Below, piece by piece: positions 47,256-59,465 of a stretch of DNA of 64,000 bases (positions are counted from its first letter, which is position 1; each line of letters starts with the position of its first letter). The notes under the pieces are model-generated. The model saw nothing but the letters and a program-made list of their open reading frames with translations. It had not been told where the DNA came from and made no database searches. Made by a program: the position numbers and the translations under genes. Origin of the DNA: Zhengitettix transpicula (Eukaryota > Arthropoda > Insecta > Orthoptera > Tetrigidae); NCBI GenBank assembly GCA_037074705.1, contig CM073590.1, positions 238,502,101 to 238,566,100 of the forward strand. Reading direction: 5' to 3'.

Positions 47256-48129
47256 TTCCGTTTCAGTTCAAATAGTTCTCTTTTTTTTAAAAAAAAATTA
47301 TTGATGTTTTAACAGATAGTTCGCAGAAATCTTTAATTTTCCTTGAGAGATGTATTGTTTTGGATAGTCCGTCTCTCGGCAACAAACTCTGTGTAGCAGG
47401 TTTATTTATTTCCTGTATGAGATTTCGGACTCTTGTGCCATTACTCTGATTCTTTTCCCCCGCCCAACCAAGCTTCCTGCAGGCCAATAAGGTTACTTTA
47501 ATTTAATGTTCGAACCGTCGGATTTATTTTGTTTTTTCCTTGTAGTCAACGAAATGGCCCATAACATATTTACCATTTTTTTCCCCCGTATCATTTTCGA
47601 CAAACTTTAAAACCAGAATCATTGTCGCTGATCCTATAATTTAGGCCCTGAATGTTCTTCTCCGATATAGATGAAGTTATTATTTTTTAAAACCAGTTTG
47701 ACGGCGGCTGTTAATCTTTCTCACGTTTATCGAAGTCCGTTCGTTATTTATTTTTTCCCACACCTCTTGAGCAGCTATCAATTGAACTCCCACGAGTCTG
47801 TCGTAGCGCACTCGCGTTACCCTCTCACTATCTTTAGTAGCCGTTGTTTGTTCGTTGCTGCTGACATTTGAAGCCACGGAGATGTTGCTGACCTAAACGC
47901 TTCCTGTCGAATCAGCGTCTCCCTTGTCCCAACATCTCGCATGTCCATGTAGCTGTGACGTGGGAGGCACGAACGCGTGTTGTAATATGCTCCCTTACAC
48001 TTTTGTGTCTATACAGTCTTTCAATTTGAAATAATCTGTTTTCCTTCGGTACACTGACGTCTGCAAATCGACACGTATCGATGTTCCGCCATTAATGTTG
48101 TTTCATATAGTTATAAATTTTCATTTCAG
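47256..48129. other. Gene-free stretch
   Basis: No supported coding. CGGTACACTGACGTCTGCAA near 48048 recurs with one change near 49770, hinting at an unclassified repeat. Confidence 0.4.
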
Positions 48130-48612
48130 TATATATATATATATATTGTAATAAACAAAATTATTTATTTAAATATATAACCAATTTCAATGATATGAGA
48201 TTTTAAGCTATTCACAATAGAAGAAGAATCTGTTTTAATTTTGTATTCATGTTAATGAGCCAGAATTTAATTTTTATCTGGACTTTGTTATCTTTAGCAG
48301 TAACAACTGGCAGAGTTTAATCTTTTAATTACATTAATATATTGTTTTTATAACCAATTGATTTCTTTATGTACGGATTTATGATTGGTAATTTGATTGT
48401 TAAGATCTAGTAAAGCATCCATGTTAAATCATAAGATAGTATTATTTTAAAATTAATATATATTCACATGTTAAGTTTGGAAAATTTTATCAGGTTTCTC
48501 ATAGGTTATGAGACAGAGTATGATGATAAAAACTTACAAAATCTCAACTAGTTGATTCCACACCACTGTCAAGATACTTTAAAATAATGTCTCATTTAAT
48601 TTTCCTATTAAT

Positions 48613-48613
<1 letters not shown>

Positions 48614-48670
<57 letters not shown>

Positions 48671-48691
48671 TTATTTATTTATTTATTTATT
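48614..48691. repeat. Compound (CT)n-(TA)n-(TTTA)n microsatellite
   Basis: CT run, then TA run, then TTTA units without a break. Confidence 0.95.
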
Positions 48692-49550
48692 GTAATAAAC
48701 AATTATTTATTTAAATTAAAATAAACGGAATACAAGCCCCACGTTGGAGAATCTAATTTGTAATAAACAAAATAAATGATTAATTTTAATGATGACGAGC
48801 CTTACGTTGAGGTGCCAAATTTGTAATAAACAAATTAAAAGTTAAAAATGAAAGGATTGAAATGTAAACAACAATTTAAAATATAACAAAACTAATTTAA
48901 TCAAAACAAATTTTTATCTCAGTTGAAATTTTACAAGTTGATATTATTGTGCCACGGCTTAATTTTCAGGACCGCCTCCAATAAATATACTTACATAAAT
49001 GACAATTAAGGGACAAAAATATTCCTGACGTAAATTATTATTATTTTAAATGAAATGATTGAAATTCTAAATCTGACGACAATTATATTTACACTACAAT
49101 GTTTACAATTAAGGAATTCCTTTTTGTCTACTTTACCCTTATCTGTTCATCTGGACAATCACCGTTGATAGCTTTGTTCTCTAAAACTTTGATGATAATT
49201 ACTCGAACATGGCAATAGACGAAAAATAATTCCAAACTGTCGACTTGTAATTCCAAAACCCGGGGACTTTTAATACAATATGTCTCTGCTTCCTAATCAC
49301 ACTTGCTCTCAATCCTGGTCCCAGGAACTCTAATAACGGAATTCACAAAACACACCTTCCGCCTTCCTGGTCCAAGCAACTCTGAATACGGACTCCTCAA
49401 AACACACTTTCCTCAATCCTGGTCCGAGCAACTCTGAATCTCTCAAGTTCCGTACATCTCAATGCTGCCTGAAGCAACAATGCAACTCTAGCAAGCAAGC
49501 ATTGTAGGCTCCATATTCTTGTAGACAATCCTCATATTTACGGCGCCGAT
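48692..49550 (-). mobile_element. Candidate LTR and primer-binding region of a retroelement
   Basis: The minus strand carries CCAACGTGGGGCTTG and, 70 bp upstream, TTGGCACCTCAACGTAAGGC. Both resemble a tRNA-Lys-type primer-binding site (TGGCGCCCAACGTGGGGC) and follow TTTATTACA. The about 700 bp behind them has an LTR-like make-up and shares motifs with 55326-56230. No pol sequence is attached. Confidence 0.4.
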
Positions 49551-49600
49551 AATGAAAATAGTAAAATTTTATTATAATTACATATTCGTAATTAACACAA

Positions 49601-49625
49601 TATATATATATATATATATATATAT
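49601..49625. repeat. (TA)n microsatellite
   Basis: About 12 TA units. Confidence 0.95.
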
Positions 49626-50790
49626 GCTACTCGTACAATTTCGGTTTCTTCTCTTCTGTAAGAACACTGGATTGGAAATTGTATTTAATTATGTTTTCAC
49701 TAACACAACCACATTACAGGCCAGTTATTTTTTTTAAGTTTCTCTATGCTACATTGCTTTTATCCTTACGGTACACTGACATCTGCAAATCGTATTGGAT
49801 CGAAGTTAGAGCTGATGATTTGATGGTTCTTTCTCAAAATTTTATGAAGTCGTTATCGGAATATTTAACTTTGACAGCTTTCGTCTATCTCGGACTTTTC
49901 CCCTATGTTAATCGGCTTCGTGGCTGTTATAGTTTCGTGCAATATCTGTCAATGATTTCATGTCTTTATGCGATAAATACGAAACCTGTTATTCTCAACC
50001 AGATGAGGTGGTTCAATCCATTCTCGACTGTTCAGTGTAAAAGCACGCAGTCGTATTGTAACCTGTACGGACAACTTCGGAGAACTGGTTCGTGGTTCCC
50101 CCCTGTCTTTGCTACCAAGTGGAAGTAGACACACGGGAGGGATTGTATTTAGATTACTTTCATCGTGGATTTGTTTTCCTTTTCGCGTAATCGCTTTCTA
50201 TGCAAAAACTGAGCTTTTCAGAAATTATTTGAAAGCGGTTTTGACTCCTATAAACATAATTACACGATCTGTTGGAACCGTACGACGATTGTGCATGTGT
50301 GTCCTTTTTTTTCATGAACTGTTCTTCGTTCCACCTTGATCCTAGCGTCAACAAATCGCTACTTTATTTTATCGGAGGAAAATAGAAACGCATGTTTCAC
50401 TCACCCGTGTTTTAGCTTCGGAACCGTGGACGATCTCGCTCCGTCTCCGTGTCCTTGTATTATTTCGTTACCTCACGATAAGATAGCGACTTAATGGATT
50501 AAGCTAAACCCTGCTTATAGAGGATCCTCGGTGCCGCCATCCGTTCTCTGCTGTAAGCAGTTCGCCGAGGCTCATTAGCGAGCGCGATGACAGCCAAACC
50601 CGTCTCGTCACAGAGCCACTCCTGTATTATCACACTGTTTTTCTTGATCCGCTTACGTGTACGATTTGAGGAAACGTGGATGAATCCAGTTAAGGAACAG
50701 CTAGGTGGGTGTTCGAACCCCTGTCCCCCCCCCGTCGACCAACCAAACATGACAGCTAATAACATTTCTCCGTCACCCACGCAAATTTCA
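49626..50790. other. Gene-free stretch, GC rising toward 50.5 kb
   Basis: Overlapping open frames occur on both strands at 49679-50128 and 50499-50811. None has a recognisable domain or a splice-consistent partner. 50400-50600 is richer in CpG than its surroundings. Confidence 0.4.
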
Positions 50791-50945
50791 ATGAAAAAAA
50801 ATTACGTCTGATTGAAAATAACTTGTGTCGCTCTAGGCTTCTTCTTCGCACCTGGCGAAATGAACAAGGATCCCAGAAACGTTGTGTGGTATTTATATTA
50901 TCACTTCTTTTGGCTGTAATTGGCCATGTTTCTTATAACTATTCC
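50791..50945 (+). repeat. Family B repeat
   Basis: A short inverted tail piece (TTACGTCTGATTGAAAATAA) is joined to a plus copy with GTGTCGCTCTAGGCTT, CACCTGGCGAAATGAAC, GATCCCAGAAACGTTGTGTG and a TATCACTTC tail. The core CTGACGA has become CTGGCGA. Confidence 0.82.
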
Positions 50946-51012
50946 CATTTATTTTGTGGGTCTTAAGCTGTCCGATATGTTCGTACAGGTTTTTTCTGTC
51001 TTCAGATTTGTT

Positions 51013-51262
51013 TCCTCTTCCGCCATCGGATGGTCGTGGGACAAGTACCAAATGCCCGACCTACCTGATGCAGGTTTTTCTAGGGTTTTCCCTGCATCAC
51101 TTAGAGGCGAATGGCCGGGTAGGATCCTTAAACCATGGCCCCGGGGCCCTAGTTAACCCTTGGCTACCTTGCTCTACCTTTCCACATCCCCTACTTTCAC
51201 TCCTTTTCCCATGCTATAAGAGGGGAGTTGCCACTATGTGGATTACCCTAGACATAGCCTGG
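51013..51262 (+). mobile_element. Family A SINE-like retroposon, 3' half
   Basis: Starts at GTGGGACAAGTACCAAATGC and runs to TGGATTACCCTAGACATAGC. Diverged, with the head missing. Confidence 0.8.
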
Positions 51263-52101
51263 GTACACCTACCAAATTCCAGTTAAATAATCACGTGCTT
51301 TGTAATATTGACTCTAGAAAACATACGGTTTAAATATATGACATTCCGTTCATTATGTTTACATTTTTGTTTTATTTTGCGTTGCGGAGGATATGATCTC
51401 CAAATATTAGCGCTGTTCAAATGTAAACTATATCTGACTTTATGGTAAAAATAACAGACCTTGTTGAATAAACAACATATTTTTATATAGGTGACTAAGT
51501 ACCTATAGGTATTAATATTTTTTAAAGTTATTTTGATTTTAATTATTGGACAGGAAGGATGATTATAACAAAAGAGTTGAAATCTTCTAACTAATTATTT
51601 AATAAAATTAAAAATTTAGAGACTGTTTTTTGTTATTTTCTGCTCATCAACTACATCTGACTTGTATTAAATTTAAGTTTGTAAAAATAGGCCAACATCC
51701 AGAATATTTATTTATAAACATTAAAATTACATATGTGAAATTATTTGTGAAATATTATGGAAAAAAACAATAAAAAGATCGAGTCCTAAATAAAAAAATA
51801 TAAAAAATCAATTTGAATATGTTATGTTTTAATTCAAATTATACAATTTAAGTGAAAAAATTTAGATTTCCTCCTTCAACTTCCATGGCCGAAAAATGAG
51901 AGTGAACAATGTCAACTCATACACTTGATATATTAACGTTGTTCTTATACCTCCTTTTGCAATATTTTTTTTCCATTATTCTTCCTTAGTCATGTAAGTT
52001 AAATTATAGTCTTACATTCTTGCATCATTTCATTATAATATCACAACTATAAAATCATTAGATTGTTAAGTTTCCTGAATAATAATAAAAAAACAATTCT
52101 A
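51263..52101. other. AT-rich stretch without genes
   Basis: Nothing recognised. Confidence 0.45.
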
Positions 52102-52287
52102 GAGCGACGGCTTTCCCGGTTAATCTGTTCTCGATAAAATTCTCGGGTCTCAACCCGGCCCAATTGTTTGTTTTTCGACGGAAAGCTTAAACCTGATCAG
52201 TTAACCTGATGACGATGGGGGAGCATGCCGTCGAAACGTTGTTATTCAACAAACAATTGGCCCTGGTTGAGACCCGAGAATTTTATC
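52102..52287. repeat. Family C palindrome with hammerhead-like core
   Basis: Arms with AAATTCTCGGGTCTCAACCC and GAGACCCGAGAATTTTATC surround TTAAC (52201-52205), CTGATGA (52206-52212), a short stem, GAAACGTT (52233-52240) and GTTA (52241-52244). GTTA can pair with the TAAC just before the core. Confidence 0.9.
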
Positions 52288-53934
52288 TAGAAAAAAAAAT
52301 CATTATAAGAGGAACTTGTCCTTTGCGGTGTCAACGTTCATCTTCATATGTATGAAAGATTCATTCAATTGTCATAGCTCTAGTTTACACAATTTCTTAT
52401 CTTCTCCCCCCCCCCCCACTACTCCTCCCCCAAAGTCTTAAAGTGTTACCATGATTGCAAGCTTCACTTTTATTTTTGTTTCTGTTTTTAAGAACAACGC
52501 CAAAAGTTTTTATTACGAATCATTTTCCAAGATTTTTCATCTTTCCTTTCAATCTGTGTGCAGCAGCTCAGGATACGAAGACAAAAAAAGAACGTTCCAA
52601 GTACCGTCATTCAAGGATCTGCTGCTTCAATTTTTCCGTCTTCGCCTCTCCCTGTCAGAAATATATCGGGCCGAGAGGGAAAATGAACTTATTTTCGAAT
52701 GTAAGTTTGGTCACACCTCATGACGGACGGTCGCTTTGTTGAAATTAAATGTCCCTGGGACGTGATAGGTTCCTCGTGTATCCTCGCCCTAATCTCCTCA
52801 GACTGGCCAGGATAAAGTCACGGAAGCGAAGTCGTCGAAAACTCGTCTCACGAGCACTGGCCAACTCAACTTTAAGCTGAAGATGGACGTGCAACCAGCA
52901 CTGTCGGTTTACGAGTGTCGACGATACTTATCGTGTTTGATGAGTTCTGCCACGATCGACAATGAGATTGACGTGGGAACGAGAGAGGCCTCTTCTGCCG
53001 TGGCGTATTTGAGATATACATCGCCACTCGGCTCATTGGTCAAATTGTGAATGTTTTTACTCACAGTTCAGGGTTGAAAAGACTATAACGTTTGCCCGTC
53101 TTCGTGCACAATCCGACTTCCCGTCTCAATCTGTCCGATTTCGAGGAGATACTGGGCGTTGCGACCAAAAGGGCGTTGTTGATAAGATTCGCTCATTTGA
53201 CATCTATGAGATAAGGCAGTTTCCTGGGGATGCAGTGGTTCGCCTGCCTGGGTGTCGTGCCATAGTAATGGACAAGAAGAGTAAAAGGACGACCGACCGC
53301 TTGCTTATCCTCCGTATCCGAGGAAAAGGACTTCCTCCCTCCATATGTCCTGGCACCAACTAATAGGACCAGCAGGAAGACTTTCCCAAGTAGCTGAAAA
53401 TTTAATTACAAATACGTTCAGCCAAACTGAATAACTACAAAGTATATACATCATTTAATAATTATTTTGAAATATATTTTTCAGCCCACTTTAGTGTTGA
53501 AGCAATGCAGTAATAGTAGGCTCATATCTTAATTTTATTGGGCGTATTCAACGAGGAATGCACTTTTTTTTTGTTCAGTGTTTCATAGCATAACGACTTC
53601 TATGCGAGACATCTTGGAAGTGCCTTTTACGTAGTTTACTCGGTTCTTATAATGAAATCTTAAATTGCCTTCTCATTAACTGCAAATAAGACAGCTGATT
53701 GGACGTCATTATTGCCGCAGGATATCGCGACAAAATAGAATCACAGAATTATTAAGTCGTGTTTTTAGAGCCTCGGTTCACTTACCAGTTACCGAGTCCA
53801 ATAAAGCATATTACTAATTAGATATAAAAAATATGGCCAAATAACGTACAAAATAAAGTTCTGTGAATATATAAATAAATTTTGAGTTCTTCACATGGTT
53901 TGTGCGGTTGTGTCATTCTCACAGCTCTTGCGTT
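52288..53934. other. Gene-free stretch with weak coding hints
   Basis: Two overlapping frames at 52451-52742 have no recognisable domain. At 52723 a short frame reads MTDGRFVEIKCPWD, recalling the VEIKCP strand of YqaJ-type nucleases, but it ends within 35 codons. 53040-53350 is GC-richer with broken frames. Confidence 0.35.
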
Positions 53935-54010
53935 TTTAATCATCTGACGGAAAGCATCAAGTGGGTGCAGAGACGTTGTCTGGTATTTATATTATCACTT
54001 CATTTTGTCT
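53935..54010 (+). repeat. Family B repeat, diverged copy
   Basis: ATCTGACGGAAAGCATCAAG, AGACGTTGTCTGGTATTTA and TATTATCACTTC follow family order. Core positions are mutated. Confidence 0.6.
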
Positions 54011-54559
54011 ATTTGACAACTGTCTATTTATCTAACTGGTATTCTTTTAACACAGACGCATTATATTATCTATTATATTACTCGTACAAGAGAACCTGCT
54101 TGTGAGACACCTGTACATATTACATACATTTACTGGAGAAAAAAACAAATAACCGCGTTACCTTGATCTACTCGAGACGCCATTTTGTTTTTTCCACGGG
54201 AACTCACTCGGTTGAAACCATCTGGTCTGCATCGACCAACGTGAAGAGCTGTGCTGCTGAAATTCCCAGAAAGTACCCGTGGGAGCCTGTGGAATAGTAC
54301 CTGAAAAAATGGATAAAATTTATTTTCCAGGATGGAAACAAACACGCAAGACGAGTCTCAGAGCGGTCGCCGCCGCAAGGAACGTTTCCACTTAATGTAA
54401 CATCGAAAGAGTAAGGAAGCCAGCCATGTATTAAAGCCATGGAATAAATTACGAGAAATTATATGCTCCAAGGGTTACAAAATATGAAACATCAATTTCT
54501 TCAAATATATGAAGGAGACGACGTGTTGGTGTCAAAGAAATCGAATCTGTGAAGTCCCC
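54011..54559. other. Gene-free stretch
   Basis: No recognised gene. Short minus-strand frames at 54130-54440 have no domain. Confidence 0.4.
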
Positions 54560-55260
54560 CTTAACAACCGCAACAAAAAACTGTCATATTTACCGACGAT
54601 GTAGCCATACTAGGCCAGTCCCATGACTACGAATCAGCTACAATACAACTGCAGACTGCCATTAACCGTGTAGCCATTTGGGCAAATAATTGGGGAACAA
54701 CCATAAACCCAAATAAATCCATCACAGTTCCTTTTTACCCTAAAAACGATACCATTCACTAACAATATCTACATTAACAACACACACCCATTCAAAATCA
54801 AACAAAACCATAAATACCCTGGACTAATCCTCGAATCAAAGATATCGTGGTCCCAACACACCAGCAACATTAAAGAAATAATCAATTACCGCTTTAAAAA
54901 AAACTAAAACCATTACTTAATCCTAATTCTCCTTTATCCCTTTCAATGAAAAAATTACTTTATATATCCCTTATTTCTCCATTACGGAAGCACGGCTGCA
55001 ACATTTGGTGTTCCACAGCCAAAACATACGTCAACAAGATCCAAACATCCCAAAAATAAAATCCTTCGTTATATGACAAACTGTCCCTGGTACTTATCCA
55101 ATTCCCGCATCCTCAGTGAGTGACCTCAATGTTCCACATATCCACCAAACAATAACCAGATACATACTTCTTCAATTTTAAAAAAGACGTAATTCACCCC
55201 AACCCACTAATATCCGCTACAGCTGCCTCTCCTCCACCTCACATCCAACATCGCCGGTTA
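54560..55260 (+). pseudogene. Jockey-clade LINE reverse transcriptase remnant
   Basis: The catalytic region survives as VIFTDDVAILGQS (at 54583-54620, with TDD in place of the usual ADD), then INRVAIWANNWGTTINPNKS. After a frameshift come YPGLILESKISWSQH, LLYISLISPLRKHG and ILRYMTNCPWYLSN-like blocks. Stops and frameshifts throughout show it is dead. Confidence 0.87.
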
Positions 55261-55297
55261 AAAAGTACAGGAGATGAAACGAAATGGGCTTCATAAG

Positions 55298-55325
<28 letters not shown>
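55298..55325. repeat. (TA)n microsatellite
   Basis: About 14 TA units right after the LINE remnant. Confidence 0.95.
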
Positions 55326-55328
<3 letters not shown>

Positions 55329-56230
55329 AGTAATTTATTAAAGACATTTAAATAAACTGCACGTTGGAGCAAATACTTGTGTAGTAATTGGGCGTTCAAT
55401 AATATGAAATGTAAAACGAAGTTTAAACAAACAATTAAAATTTATTACGAACAAACAATTAAATTTACAAAAGGTAGTAAGGGAAATAATTTAAATTTAC
55501 TAACAAATTAATATTTTACCATAACAAAAGACTATTTCTCAGCGTCGATTACTGGGCCTAAGTACTTGTTCAACAATAGAATTTTATCAAGATATCATGT
55601 TATTAATTCATCAACAGATTATTACAATGCAAAATATAAGACATAAAATTTACAATCTGAACGAAATCGGAAATCTGACCGTAATATCTTTACTTACGAG
55701 TTTACAGATAGTAATTTTGTGAAATTTTACCTTAATGTTTCTGGTATTCAAGGTAAATTGCTCGTACACACACACACACACATTTATTACACTTTATAGA
55801 CAGGCCATTTTTATACACTGAATCTAATCAACACTTTTAGTTTGCCAAAATTATTTGCAATTCTTCCTTCACTGTTCGTTTTAAGAAACCTTATTAACAC
55901 GCTCCAAAGTTTAACTGCTGGATGCAGTTACCTGGGCTCCAAAAATTGAAGAACGTGGTCTAACTTGAGAATATAAGTTAGACTCAGAACCCTAAATAGT
56001 TAGTGTTGGATTGACGTAGTTTCCTGCTCACAGACTGCAACCTGTAGACCGTTATTAAATGTTTTAACTGTTAAGTTACATATATTCAGACACTTTTTTG
56101 GATTTTCATCCTTTCACGTCTACAATCCCCACGAGCATTGCATTCGTGCCACATTCTTGTATACGACTTGTGTGCCGCCAACAATGCTCGTCCAAATTTT
56201 GTTCCTTAATTAATTATTTCCTTTTAATTA
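55326..56230 (-). mobile_element. Candidate LTR and primer-binding region, second copy
   Basis: The minus strand carries TTTGCTCCAACGTGCAG, a diverged primer-binding-site-like motif, after AT-rich LTR-like sequence. Its far end shares TACAAGAATGTGGCAC-type motifs with the far end of 48692-49550. A (CA)n run sits near 55767. Confidence 0.4.
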
Positions 56231-56396
56231 CTGCAATATATATATAGTATAATGTAAAATGTACAAATATCACAACAGTAAAATCGTTAGATTGTAAAGG
56301 TTGCTGAATTAAAAAACATCTATAAACTCGACGTTGTGCCACTGTCAGTCTTCCGCAACGATGTAAGAAATATATGTTAATAAATGGAAGTTATGT

Positions 56397-56960
56397 CTCG
56401 AGAGGAAGAGCCTGCGAGAGGATTCTCTGGCAGGTAACCTGCGAGGGATGTTCTCTCGCAGGCAGAACCTTTTAGGAGAGATACGAAGGGGCTACCTTTG
56501 GGGATGCCTTTTGCTCTCCGTTTTTGAACTAAGGTTCCCACAAGCCGAGGCACCTCGGCCTGTTTTGAGAGGTGTATGTTCCGGGGTCGCAGACCTTGGG
56601 CTTACGGTAAGAGTTGTCCGCTATTCCCATTGGAATAGTCGGCCAGCTGCCTCCTAAACTGGTCGAGGCACGGAGAAGGGAATGCTGCGTCCCCACAGCA
56701 AACTACTCTCCCGCTATCGGAAGGGCGTGGGACAAGTACCCAATGCCCGACCTACCCGATGCAGGTTTTTCTAAGGTTTTCCCTGCATTTATTTAGGCAA
56801 ATGCCGGGTAGGATCCTTAAAATATAGCCCGGGGGCCCTAGTTAACCATTGGCTACCTTCCTCTACCCTTCTGCATCCCCCCTTTCAAATCCCTTCCTAT
56901 GCTATTAAAGGGGAGTTGCCCAATGTGGATCACCCTCATGTAACCTGTTGCCCTAAAAAA
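56397..56960 (+). mobile_element. Family A SINE-like retroposon, full copy with target-site duplication
   Basis: The reference copy here. The head has two palindromic CCTGCGAG...CTCGCAGG units, then a 470-bp body and an A6 end. GGAAGTTATGT (56386-56396) and GGTAGTTATGT (56961-56971) flank it, a duplication with one mismatch. Confidence 0.93.
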
Positions 56961-56971
56961 GGTAGTTATGT

Positions 56972-57762
56972 AGACTAATACATAAAAGCATTTAGAACGA
57001 AATTCTTCACTTTGTTTAAGAATTAATTTGAAAAAAAATTCAATTTGTGGGGGTAGTCGGGTAGTAGAGAAAGTTACCCTTGAGAACAACTGACGTAGCA
57101 TTTCAATCACAACTGCCCTAAAGACATCTTGAGCTATTAATATTTCAAATTTAATAATGAATGAGACCACGAGTAGTTTTACACGAGGCTGTGGCCGCTG
57201 GGACGTCTTAAAATGTAACACGTGTTGCTAAGCTTCAGCTCACGCAGGCGTGAAAAAAACCGATAATGCAGCCTCATAAGTCCTGCAGCGACCAACCAAC
57301 CAACCATCTGTCCCTTCACCGCAAATATCAAACTTCTTCAGGGTCATAAGACGTCTTTAAAACACACTGGCACGCAAGAAAGAGTTGGGTGGAGGGAAAG
57401 ATGAATTTGTTTGAAAGTCAATGCAAATGACTCTGAAGGTCGAACATCGGGCACACACACACTGCAAAGTATTTGTACGAGACAAGCATTCACCAACGAC
57501 GATTAGTTTGTAACGTAGATCATCGGCGAAATAATATTGTCAACACACGTAAATATCTATTAGTAGAATTAATAGTTTCCCATCTCAACCTACTACATTT
57601 TCTGTTAACACAATGAAACTCAGCTAATATGTGCTAAATGATAAAACTTTGTGCGAGTGTCTTCTTAGTTTCATTTTGTTGATAGTATAATATTTTTTGT
57701 TCAACCACTTTTATAAATTCAAGATAATACAACTTTATTTTGTATTATTTCTCAGCAGGAAA
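56972..57762. other. Gene-free stretch
   Basis: Nothing recognised beyond a short (CA)n near 57452. Confidence 0.4.
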
Positions 57763-57803
57763 GACGTGACGAAAGGTACAAACACGTACCGAAACGTTGT
57801 CGT
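57763..57803 (+). repeat. Third hammerhead-like motif
   Basis: GAC, GTGACGA, AA, a perfect 5-bp stem GGTAC/GTACC with loop AAACAC, then GAAACGTT and GTCG. The layout matches families B and C, but the first core base is G and not C. Flanks are unrelated to either family. Confidence 0.4.
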
Positions 57804-58590
57804 AAATAAATAAATAAAAATATTTTCTGATATTGGTCGAAAAAAACTGCATTATTTTTAATATATACATTCGTAAAAATACAATCTGCTACATTAATGC
57901 ACAAAAGTGTTAATAACGTGTAGGGAATGTTACTGTAGTTGCGTTTACTTTCCTGACCTTCTTTGCTACTTATATTGACGGAAGTCTAGCTGTAAGGAAT
58001 GTAAACTACCTTGGAAAAAATATTCGTATTTTGTACTTTCTTAGGAAGTAGGTGGACGGTGGCCATTAGAAGAGTCTTGGCGTGTAGCAACTAATGTGTA
58101 CATGAAAATGATAATTTGTCACTTTTCTAATAATTTTATTTGCGGTCCTTTTCAACTTTTATGGGGGTACCGAAGAATTGGGAATTCTGTTACATGTAGT
58201 TGAAACAAATTCACGTAAGACGAATGTAATTACAATACAGACGGAAATAAATATAACTAGCACGGATGTTGTAATAAATTGATTACATTCAAATTGATGA
58301 TAATAATAATAAGAGGGATTTATATCTTTGTGTTGGTTTTATCTTTGTTTCCTTTCTTAGTTGCTTTTGTTAATGGCGAGAGTGGTTGTATAATAAATTG
58401 ATTTATTAAAAAAAACTAAAATAATTTATTTAATATACGAACCCGCATTCAAATGAATTGAACCTGATATATAAAGTTGAACGATAATTTAAAAAGATGA
58501 TTATTACATATCTGGCGCCATAATTATGGATAATTAAATACTCCAAGAGTCTGATGAAGTGGAGGAAGGGTTAAGAGTTAAAAGAGGTGG
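57804..58590. other. AT-rich stretch without genes
   Basis: Nothing recognised. Confidence 0.4.
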
Positions 58591-58596
58591 TGGGGT

Positions 58597-59255
58597 GTGA
58601 CTGAGTTTATCGATACGAATAATATTACGACGAGAGAGTTGTTCAAAATATTATTTAACAAAATGGAGTGTGTGGAGAAGAAAGGAAATGAAAGTTTAAA
58701 AAAGAAAGAACATAAGATAACAAGGTTGGAGAAGCGAATAGATGAGTTGGTGAAAAATTTGTTGGTAGAAAGGAAGATGGGAGAGAATAAGTTAGAAGAA
58801 ATACGGACGAAATTTGAATAGAATTTTCTGAAAAACGGGATAATAAAAGAAGTAACGAAAGTGACGGAAACATTGGAAGATTAATTAGAAGAAGGGCGTT
58901 TGGAAAGAGAAAGAGTGGAATACAGATGGGAGAATCGTTTGGAAAATTGGGAATAGGAGTTTGGCGCGAGATATGGAATCAATCAAGAAAAGAACTATAG
59001 AAGTAGACAAAGTTGGACAGGATAGGATAAATAATATGATTGGAGAATGGAATGCAAGAAGAAGAGGAAAGAAAAGCGAAATTTTAGCGGCGAATTGAAA
59101 GAAAGGTCCAAGAAAAATCGTCCCAGAGAATGTTGAAATTTTATTACCAAAGTTTAATTGAAAAGGGAATATGAATCCAAGGATTTGTGAAGGAGTTGGA
59201 AAAGTATTTCGATATTAAATAAATTGACGAATAAAATTTGATGGTTTAATTACGA
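58597..59255 (+). pseudogene. Gag-like coiled-coil relic
   Basis: A 74-residue frame (58597-58821) is Lys/Glu-rich with heptad-like spacing (KITRLEKRIDELVKNLL). Beyond several stops, coding-like sequence continues and near 59130-59240 has a segment recalling gag capsid starts of LTR elements. No pol is attached. The family is not proven. Confidence 0.35.
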
Positions 59256-59465
59256 CATTAAACTTCCCGTTTAAGTCCCCGAAGTGGGAGTGGTCATGTA
59301 AAAACGGTCAATGACTTCAACCCCCTTCGGCATGGGAGGTGAGCACATTTAGGGATAGGGTTCGAGGAGCGTTACATAAAAATAGCGCAAAAGCAACCGA
59401 AATTAGAGTCATATCGGGGGTTATAGATAAATGATATCTCGGACAACGCCGGGCACCCAGCTAGT
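59256..59465. repeat. Possible Helitron-like 3' end
   Basis: Ends CGCCGGGCACCCAGCTAG followed by T, a GC-rich end with CTAG recalling Helitron termini. No hairpin of convincing strength and no second copy are visible. Confidence 0.2.

Noticed and set aside
50499..50811. Overlapping frames of 74-93 residues on both strands
   Set aside because: No domain, no splice context and no relation to a repeat coding region.
52723..52820. A YqaJ-type nuclease
   Set aside because: Only a VEIKCPW strand is seen in a frame that ends quickly; no other family motif is nearby.
56448..56657. Recurrent open frames through the family A repeat (also at 45735-46543, 62671-63019, 8715-8989)
   Set aside because: They appear on both strands in every copy with different breaks; the repeat is non-coding.
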